DNA of 64,000 nt, from contig CM057059.1 of the NCBI GenBank assembly GCA_029945375.1, forward strand, positions 1,178,001 through 1,242,000, written 5' to 3'. A model generated the notes under the pieces. It was not told the origin of the DNA and did no database searches. It saw nothing but the letters and a program-made list of their open reading frames with translations. Shown one piece after another: positions 57,041 through 64,000 of this stretch; the first letter of the stretch is position 1, and each line of letters begins with the position of its first letter. The position numbers and the translations under genes were made by a program. The DNA comes from Agaricus subrufescens (Eukaryota > Basidiomycota > Agaricomycetes > Agaricales > Agaricaceae).

Positions 57041-58500
57041 TCAGACAGTGGTGACGGTGGCAGGTTGCAAAACGGATGTGGCACATTGGGGAATTTTACC
57101 CGTTGGCATAAAGACTGGCGAATCAGCAGACAGTCTAGGTACATCTCTCTGGGAAGAACCAGCCGAGGAGGGGATGGCGCTCGATGGAACAACAAGAGCT
57201 GGTAGCGCCGCGCTATCCGTGTTTGACTGCATGCCCATTTCATGACGGACGTGATCAAACGTCCTGAGTAGACGTCTCCTGGCACCCAGTGCCGCAACAC
57301 CCTTTTTCTCCAACATGGTGTCATCCATAACAACCATCTCCTGCCATGTCATGCCCTCGAAACAAGAAGTATACTTGTGCAACCTCAAGCTTCTCAACCA
57401 TGCTGCGATGTCATTCAGCAATTCAGGATTGAAGTCCTTGAGTTGCGGAGATTCGTTTGAGATGCTATCAAGGCCGCTGACAGCCACCCCGGAACTCTTC
57501 GGACCGTTGCTCTTGGGTATGCTATTCCTAGTCGCGTTTCGCTGGGCGCTGCTGGGAGATTTGTTTCTGGAGGGTGATCTCCAGTCTCCGTTAGATGCTT
57601 TTCTACCTTTCCCAGTGGGTCGGGAGGGGCGTGCCAGCTCTTGTTTCATGACCGTCGACGAGATGTCGGCGGGCTGCAGAATACCGCCCATTACTAGCTG
57701 AACTGCCAGTAGTTGTGCCTCATTGGATAGACCCGACGTTGCGAGGAGATTGAGGGTGGAAGTATTGATAGCAGCAAGACCCGGCCCTTTGCTTCCAAGA
57801 TTCCCAGAGTCTGATTTCTGGAACATTGGAACGACGGGGGTACTTACCGCGCTTGCCCAACTCTTTTCCTGCCCTGGAATGGGTAAAATATTATCGGGGC
57901 GGGGCAACGGCGATGCAAGGCCACTAGTGTGCTTGGGCAGGCTAAGGATATCCGAACCCTGACTATTGACAGTAGATTTAGGGACTAGAACAGTGGGAGA
58001 ATTGGGTGAAGAGGTGTTCAGACTGAGAGGACGAACTCCAGTCTTCGTGGATTTAGGTTTCGCAGAAACGCCATCCTCGGGTTCCATCTTCTGTAGGACA
58101 GCCGAGAAAAACTGCACTTGTTCTTGCGTGGAGTATTGAAGGAGACTGTATAGCACTGCTATTCGTTCCGCTTCAGAGAGGACCTTAAACCCTAAAGCCG
58201 AGAGATCAGTTTGACTACTAGGTCCTGGCTGTTATCGGAGCATAGTCTTACATTGCTCTGTCGTACTCAACTCATCTTTGAACTTGCCATCAGCCGAAGT
58301 ATTCGCGATCCCTGCCTACGATCTATGTCAGCCGGCATACCATAGGAATACGCGTTCTGGCGACTACTCACAAGAATAGACTCGTACTTCTGAAGATCTT
58401 CCAACCTGTGGTTAAGACCTTCGGACGTTGCCCCAGTGACTGGAGTTACAGTGGGAGTGGAGATGATAGCGCTGTAATGGGCGGCAACCGGGCTCGACAT
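57041..58500 (-). CDS. VTS1: VTS1/Smaug-like SAM-domain RNA-binding protein
   Basis: Three exons (58372-58500, 58252-58315, 57041-58191) give 447 residues. The N-terminal region (LNHRLEDLQKYESIL and FKVLSEAERIAVLYSLLQYS) is conserved in fungal Vts1. A disordered middle follows. Near residues 305-375 is a SAM domain: NPELLNDIAAWLRSLRLHKY, TWQEMVVMDDTMLEKKGVAA and LGARRRLLRTF. In yeast this domain binds SRE hairpins (CNGGN loops) in mRNA and recruits deadenylases. The tail is Ser/Pro-rich. The start is the ATG at 58498-58500. Confidence 0.9.
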
Positions 58501-59075
58501 TATGCAAGATATACGAGAGGCGTAAGAAGAGCAATTGAAAGCGGCCTAATTGAGGATGGTACCTGTACCAATATGTGTTAAAGGTCGTCTCCTGGACGTG
58601 CTTATAAGAGAGAAAGAAATAGTTGTGCTCTTTTACATTGTTTCACTTTAGGGCACAGTGTTGGTGCCATCGCAACCGTTCAGGCGGCATGGCTGTGCTT
58701 GCAACTTGATGCAAGAATGAAACTACAATGCCTGATTAATCAATTGATAGGGCATAAATATCCATGATCCAGACGGCGGTCGGTCACCGAACTCGACACC
58801 TCATTGGACATGCTTTCATCGAAACCTGGCTTAAAGCAACAAATCCTGATCATCCCTGCTGGTAAACGGGCGCCGGGGCGTGATTGCGATGTGGATAATT
58901 TAGTCAGTCGCCAATAAAGCTCTGGAAACTTGTAAGGTTTTGGAGCTTTGAAGAGTAGCACAGGATTTTTTTTTTTTTTTTACCAATCTTTACTCATATC
59001 TATTTCAACATTTACAACAACCCGGAAAAAAAATGGATCACAGGGAGGACAAAGAAATTGCTACCATCGTGATTT
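58501..59075. other. Intergenic region (VTS1 promoter side)
   Basis: 575 bp between two minus-strand genes, with a 15-T run near 58966-58980. No feature beyond a presumed promoter and 3' UTR. Confidence 0.4.
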
Positions 59076-60734
59076 TCATCGGGAGCCCCGTTGTTTAATC
59101 GGAAGGTTGTGGTGGCGTCTCCAGAGAATATCTTCAATGTAGTAGCTAAATGTACTACCTCTTGTACCTGCTATACGGACAGCTTTTGACGCAACAAGGG
59201 CATCGACGAAAGGGAGTAAATGGCGTCGAAGAGGGACACCATCGACCGGATTCACCAATTGATCCAGAAGTGCCAATTGGGAAGAGAAATCAGATAGATC
59301 AAACCAGCAAGGGAAGATAGCTCGGAACCGCGACAACAGAGAGTGATTCCGAGTGTCTCTGAGGTCTGTAGCAACATACAGGACTGGAATAGTATCTCCA
59401 AGTAAACGTTGGGCAGAGGTATGCACCCGTGAGTTAGGACACACCAAGCGCGATGTTAAGTCGAGGATTGATCTCTCGGTATCGTTCAGAGGTTCATGTG
59501 TGGGATAAGTCAACAGGCCGAGGTCCACGTCAAGTTCTATGTCCTGAACGAATCTTTCCAGCTTCAGTGCATCATCAAGTGTCAGATTGAGGAATTGGTG
59601 CACAAGGGTCCACCAAATTTCACGAGAGTTTGTCTCGCTAGCATGTTCGAATTTTGATTCACTGGCACGGAAGTGAATAGCAAGATAAGCGTCGCCAAGA
59701 GCCTTCGAGATAGAAGTCGATACGCGATTAAGGAGGGGGTGTGTGATCAGCATAACTTCGCGAACCTCCCTCCGTATTCGAAGGTGTTCTTCTCGGCGAA
59801 ACTGTAGGCGAGTTGACCCGAATAGAGAACCAAAGAGTAATAGTTTGTGCTTTTGTTGAAGAAGAAAGTCCATGGATACATCCTCCAGGTACCCACTCTT
59901 TCTACTTGGGGGGCTGTCATCGCTCACAAAACGATAGTGATAAAGACTTTGGTCGCGTATTAAGAGTGTTTGATTCTCCGAGATACCGAGGGTGTCGTTG
60001 AACCATCCGTCAGCAAAGGTCCAACGGCACACGAGTTTCTGCTTGAGCCTTATTGGAGACAAATCAATCAACCAGTCCCAAGACAAGAACGAGAAATCAT
60101 GGTAATCCAGGCATTCAGCTGGTGTTGAGAGGCCAGGAGAGATATGCACACAGTGATCTAGCCCATTCTTTTCGGCGAGAGCAAGTGTCCGGGCAAGTCG
60201 GTCAAGGGGGTAGTACGGGACAGGTTTATTGCCAAGGCGAACAGGCGGTACAATCAAGGTGCGATTCAATATGCGAGCTAATACAAGCGCATTTTCGAAT
60301 GCTATGCGTTGGTTGTTGAATCCACTATGTGGCATGTACGCAAGAAACTGGTCGTTGAAATCGATTGGGGCGCGATATCCTTGAGCGGTGTCATCACAAA
60401 TGGACACGTTTGCTTCAAAGGGGATCGAATCAGCGTTTGGGGCTTGGAGGGGATCTACCAGGGCGTCCCACCTCGTCTTGAAGAGATAGTAGGCTGAACC
60501 AAAACAGACGACACATGCAAGGGCAGTGATCAGGAGAAGGGCGACGAGTTTGGCGTTGTGCCTGCTTCGTGGATGCACCCGAACACTTGGACTATACGCG
60601 GTGGATGCCCTAGGTGGGGAAGAACGCGTCCGGGAGGCGCGAGTGCGGTAAAAGGCGCCCTTTTCGAGAGCAACAGAGGGGGATAGGGTCATGTTGGAGT
60701 CGCGAGTATTTTGGTCTCCGATTTGCTTCTCCAT
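59076..60734 (-). CDS. O-fucosyltransferase-like type II membrane glycosyltransferase, intronless
   Basis: A single open frame of 552 residues runs from the ATG at 60732-60734 (MEKQIGDQNTRDSN). One membrane anchor (about residues 62-85, KLVALLLITALACVVCFGSA) follows a basic cytosolic region, the topology of Golgi enzymes. PHSGFNNQRIAFENALVLAR and RTLIVPP match the GDP-fucose O-fucosyltransferase (GT65/68-like) N-lobe. AIHFRASESKF contains the H-x-R motif, and RIAGTRGSTFSYYIEDIL the C-terminal motif. The acceptor substrate is unknown. It is the only long intronless gene in the window. A second in-frame ATG (60690-60692) would give a slightly shorter protein that no longer overlaps the opposite gene's start. 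Confidence 0.85.
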   Translation of the reverse strand: MEKQIGDQNTRDSNMTLSPSVALEKGAFYRTRASRTRSSPPRASTAYSPSVRVHPRSRHNAKLVALLLITALACVVCFGSAYYLFKTRWDALVDPLQAPNADSIPFEANVSICDDTAQGYRAPIDFNDQFLAYMPHSGFNNQRIAFENALVLARILNRTLIVPPVRLGNKPVPYYPLDRLARTLALAEKNGLDHCVHISPGLSTPAECLDYHDFSFLSWDWLIDLSPIRLKQKLVCRWTFADGWFNDTLGISENQTLLIRDQSLYHYRFVSDDSPPSRKSGYLEDVSMDFLLQQKHKLLLFGSLFGSTRLQFRREEHLRIRREVREVMLITHPLLNRVSTSISKALGDAYLAIHFRASESKFEHASETNSREIWWTLVHQFLNLTLDDALKLERFVQDIELDVDLGLLTYPTHEPLNDTERSILDLTSRLVCPNSRVHTSAQRLLGDTIPVLYVATDLRDTRNHSLLSRFRAIFPCWFDLSDFSSQLALLDQLVNPVDGVPLRRHLLPFVDALVASKAVRIAGTRGSTFSYYIEDILWRRHHNLPIKQRGSR

Positions 60735-62495
60735 GTTAGCCGGGCCTCTTCGTCGTCAAATCCGCACGACTTTCTTGTCCACCCGAAGTCTGCATTCACC
60801 TTCTGGTCCACCTCCGCTCGCTTTTTGCTTTGACATCGTCAGTCCTTCCTTCCCCTGTTTTCACCAAAGCTAACTTGTGCTACAGGACGGCGTTCTCATC
60901 CGTGGTCCCAGTGTACTTTCCGCAGCTAGGCGCGCCCTCTCTATTCTCGAGGGCGCGAACCCGTTCGGGTGGTGTGTTTGTGTCTAGTTTTTACACATCC
61001 CGGACTCGGCCTTAGGCTACTGATTACCTCCAGCAGAATTCCATACATACTGGTATCAAGTATTCCTATTGCTTTGTCACTAGCAACGCGGACTAACCTA
61101 TCGGGACGTTCTATTTCAGCTGACAAATGGTGGTGGAGTCAGTGAACAAGTTCGTTGTCAAAAACTTACCAAACAGCTGGGGTTTCCGGTACATATGACC
61201 TATTTTGAACCCGAGAAATTCAACCTCATTAATCATTGCAGATTGAAAGAGAACAATACATCCAAGCTCACACAATTTTACAAACGCTCGCCCACAACTA
61301 CGCGCAGAAACCCGTCTTGATACTGGGGGGACGCTTAGACGCACTGCGTAAAGTTGCTAAAGAGTAGATCATTGACCATTGACTGTGTTTTTTTGGGTCT
61401 GATTCACATCAATAGGTACGGGTTTGAACAGGCATATACTACACTTGACGTGTTAGCATCTCACCCCTCGTGCGTCCTTTCCTTCGCGGCATAATTCCGG
61501 TCTGAGTCGCGACGCGCGGGGTACAGCGTTTGGCCGTTCCATTCACTAACAGAATTGGAGAAAGACACTGCCAAGGTACGGTGAATCAGGAATGATAGTA
61601 GTAGAGAGTTAATCCATCGTCAAAGATCATTGACCTCGAACGCACTCGTTTTGCCGCTGCTTTCGTATTCCATGACCCGCGGGATTGGGCTTTGGACTGT
61701 CAGCCTTCAAGTGTTACAGAGTCGCTCGTTTGCTGATACATCTCGCATGTCAGGTCAAATCCTTTGTGATATCATTCAATCTAATGGTATTGTCGGCGGC
61801 CCCTACCTTGATCCCAAGACCAACAAAGATCCGGTGAAACTTGTGTTTTGCAACCCTGATCTTCTGTGGAAGTCTGACTTTGCGCGTCCACGAATTGGGC
61901 AAGGAGGCTTCAAAGTCGCTTTCCAGGGCGTCTATGAGGTATGTTTGTTTGTCCATAAAACAGGGTCTACTATATCTATTGAATTATCATTAGGCTCTAA
62001 CGGGGACACAGTATCCCCATGTGCAGTTCGGTAAACCGTCGCGAGAAACTTATGAATTCGCAGGGAACGTCCTCAGCAATCGTTTGAACAACATGTACGG
62101 AGCTTCCCGGCTATCGCCTTCTATGTGAGTGATGATTTCCACTCCTTTCCTTTATTAAACTTGAAATCGTTTCTGTTAGATATATGGTTGGGGGTAAGTG
62201 ATTTTTTGTACGCCTGCAACATCTCATGACAGACCTTCCCAAGATAATCCTGATTCTGGTAATTATGTGGAGCAGTTGTGAATGAAGTGGTCGTTAACAA
62301 GAAACATTTTTAGATATCGCTGGAGCTAACAGTGCGGGTTGGCACTCGATACTGGTTAGAACAGGTGTATACGAGCCCGCGCTAGGACCTCCCAGGCACA
62401 CTCCGACACATGAAGCAACAGACGTAGAGGCTGCCGTCTTGTGGGCAATCCAGAGAGAGCAGGAACGCCTTGGGAGAAGGGAAGCAGGAAATTAA
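60733..62495 (+). CDS. HAD-superfamily (subfamily IIA) hydrolase, CECR5/HDHD5-like
   Basis: Thirteen exons (60733-60837, 60886-60968, 61037-61052, 61120-61188, 61242-61363, 61416-61469, 61527-61575, 61626-61698, 61754-61938, 61994-62124, 62180-62193, 62244-62258, 62314-62495) give 365 residues with every phase consistent. The N-terminus is a mitochondrial-type presequence (RRQIRTTFLSTRSLHSPSG). The HAD motifs are: I FCFDIDGVL, IPYILLTNGGGVSE for II, and YMVGDNPDSDIAGANSAGW for IV, followed by SILVRTGVYEP. The middle cap domain has AHTILQTLAHNYAQKPVLIL, DWALDCQIL and VKLVFCNPDLLWKSDF. CECR5 homologues sit in mitochondria; their substrate is unclear. Exons of 16, 14 and 15 nt split motifs II and IV. 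The start codon overlaps that of the opposite gene. Confidence 0.9.
61037..61052 (+). other. 16-nt microexon of the HAD gene
   Basis: Bounded by CTCCAGCAG before and GTATCA after. It gives the last base of Gly and the residues IPYIL, joining NPFG to LTNGGGV in frame. Confidence 0.7.
62180..62258 (+). other. Two successive microexons (14 and 15 nt) in HAD motif IV
   Basis: Exons 62180-62193 and 62244-62258 together encode YMVGDNPDS and flanking split codons. Their introns have GTAAGT/CCCAAG and GTAATT/TTTTAG ends. Confidence 0.75.
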
Positions 62496-62641
62496 TGTGG
62501 CTCAATTGTGTATGGGATGAAACATATCTATTAGATTCGAAATGGAACAGAGGCTAAACGAGGTTCGCCGGATATGGGGCACTCAATTTAATCCTGTAAA
62601 CTCTTCCACACACTCTCCTTCCCTCCTTCCTCCTTCATACT

Positions 62642-64000
62642 ATGCATCCCGATACCACCTCTCACCGTTATCTTCAGCCTTTCCAAGCCAACCCTTTCGC
62701 AGTCGCGCCCGACCCTGAAGCGTCTCCCGTAACATGTTTAGACCCTGAGCCTCTGCTCAAGAAAGATGGTACACTCTCCAAGATGCGAAGTCACCGCGGC
62801 AACATTCCGTTCCTACCTCAGACCAAGCTTTGTCCGCATTGTCCGGCAAAGTTTACACGCACCACACACCTCAACCGCCACCTCCGTAATCGTATGGACC
62901 CTTACTGAATGTTCTACTTGTTCCTCATATACCAATATAGATACCAACGAGCGCCTCCATCGCTGTGAAGTATGTTGACGCTCAGTTCAATTTCTATTGC
63001 ATATCTGAATTCGACATTCAGACGTGTAACTCGCACTTCACGCGAAGCGATCTCCTTAATCGGCACAAAAAGAGTTGCAATAATCCGTGAGCATACGAAA
63101 TGTCCTCAAGAGTCTGTGTGTTAATGAACCCGCCATTCCAGTACAAAACGGTGTCGAAAACACTCATGCTTCGCATGCATGGAATCCAAGAGCAAATGCG
63201 ATCGGCGGGCTCCTTGTTCAAGATGCTTTTCAAAGACTATTGAATGTGTTTACAAACCGCCAATGCGAAAAGGGCTGGACACCACCTGGACTGTTGGACA
63301 CAGTTCCATTGCACCACTACATCAGACTGAACACAGTAACTCTCCGTCCTGTTCACCTTCTCACCTCAATCGGGTCAGTTCGGTGGCACATTCATATTCT
63401 AATTATACCATTGTCACTTCTTATGGGCCTTTCTCCTCGGCCTCGACACAAACACTCGAGTCGCAGCAACGCGCCCAGACCCTTGGGAAAGACTATACTC
63501 AAGATTCTGAAAGTCCTAAAGGCAATCAACCAGAGGCAGGCTTAACAGGCCCACCAGTAAAGCCTTTTGTACAAGCCTCGCTTTCAGCTCCTATTTTACC
63601 GGAATACTTCCTGAATGAGTATGTTGAAGGTTATATTACTGGGTGTGCAGTCGAAGCACCCTCGCCTACGAGCCAGACAACCGATGGTCAGTCCGTCCTA
63701 ATTTCAAGCCATTCATCATCAGCTCAAAGAAGTGGCGAAACCTTCACGCCATCGCTCATCTCTCTTTGCCCTAATGAGCAATCTTGTTCCGAGCTGGCCG
63801 AAGTGATTCTGGGGACTGAGAATTTTGACACTGAGAATTTTACTCCACCTGCCCCTCGTATACCCTCTGATCACCCATCTCCGGCGGTAGAGAATGCCGT
63901 CTTCTCGCCGCGTATATATCATCCGGACCCTCATGTCACTTTTGAAACTGATAGAGGACAACCGCGGCTGAGGCATATCAATCCAGATCCTACTCCAGTG
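62642..64000 (+). CDS. Transcription factor with C2H2 fingers and a Zn2Cys6 cluster (3' partial)
   Basis: Exons 62642-62891, 62941-62969, 63022-63086 and 63142 to the window end (open at 64000). The start is MHPDTTSHRYLQPFQANPFA. The first zinc finger is LCPHCPAKFTRTTHLNRHLR; its last His lies over the intron in H-TNERLHR. The second is CETCNSHFTRSDLLNRHKKS followed by Cys. A Zn2Cys6 binuclear cluster follows at once: CFACMESKSKCDRRAPCSRC plus FSKTIEC. A long Ser/Pro/Thr-rich region fills the rest. This C2H2 plus Zn2Cys6 layout is known from fungal regulators of secondary metabolism and development. The gene follows the HAD gene by 146 bp. The fungal_trans domain, if any, lies beyond the window. 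Confidence 0.85.

Overview
The window is nuclear DNA of a filamentous basidiomycete, most likely an Agaricomycetes mushroom. The grounds are: dense genes on both strands, many introns of about 45-60 nt with GT..AG ends, a seven-helix DUF6533-type protein, a G-alpha subunit with a long charged N-terminus, and families normal for mushrooms (Egt1-like DinB/FGE protein, Spa2, Zn2Cys6 regulators). I see no rRNA, tRNA, CRISPR array, transposase or integrase. Splice sites were placed by eye, from GT..AG consensus, reading-frame continuity and known family motifs.

Layout. 1-471: end of a Dsc3-like ubiquitin-ligase subunit (+). 545-2814: ergothioneine-type DinB_2/FGE protein without a methyltransferase domain (-). 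4558-6614: aromatic amino acid decarboxylase (-), divergent from a 3-ketoacyl-CoA reductase (6860-8163, +). 8271-11614: Spa2 polarity scaffold (+). 12329-16483: PEX1 (-), divergent from SPP2 (16814-18243, +). 18455-18661: small Trp-rich ORF (-). 18843-19951: DUF6533-like membrane protein (+). 20317-21017: ISA2 (+). 22994-24032: Rho2-type GTPase (-). 24158-25130: HOP2 (-), divergent from a LEU5-like mitochondrial carrier (25273-26493, +). 27198-30804: Zn2Cys6 factor (+). 31249-34783: ankyrin protein (+). 35830-38165: coiled-coil Pro/Ser-rich protein (-). 38302-38806: small membrane protein (-). 39535-41652: amino acid permease (-). 41987-43692: ManC-type nucleotidyltransferase resembling actinobacterial enzymes (-). 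43855-45037: possible PAXX/XRCC4-superfamily protein (-). 45805-48130: atypical G-alpha (-). 49388-50199: mitochondrial coiled-coil membrane protein (-), divergent from nicotinamide riboside kinase (50440-51653, +). 51987-53990: fumarate reductase fused to cytochrome b5 (+). 54445-56350: membrane dipeptidase (+). 57041-58500: VTS1 (-). 59076-60734: O-fucosyltransferase-like protein (-), whose start overlaps that of a HAD hydrolase (60733-62495, +). 62642-64000: C2H2 + Zn2Cys6 factor, cut by the window end.

The genes do not form one pathway; this is a housekeeping and signalling neighbourhood. The most striking feature is the number of microexons, often inside catalytic motifs: 4 nt in G-alpha, 7 nt in Rho, 12 nt in the riboside kinase, 13 nt in the dipeptidase, and 16, 14 and 15 nt in the HAD hydrolase. 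Others worth a second look are two apparent GC-AG introns (PEX1 and Rho), a G-alpha that lacks the catalytic switch II glutamine, an actinobacterial-looking ManC fused to a coiled coil, and a possible fungal PAXX.
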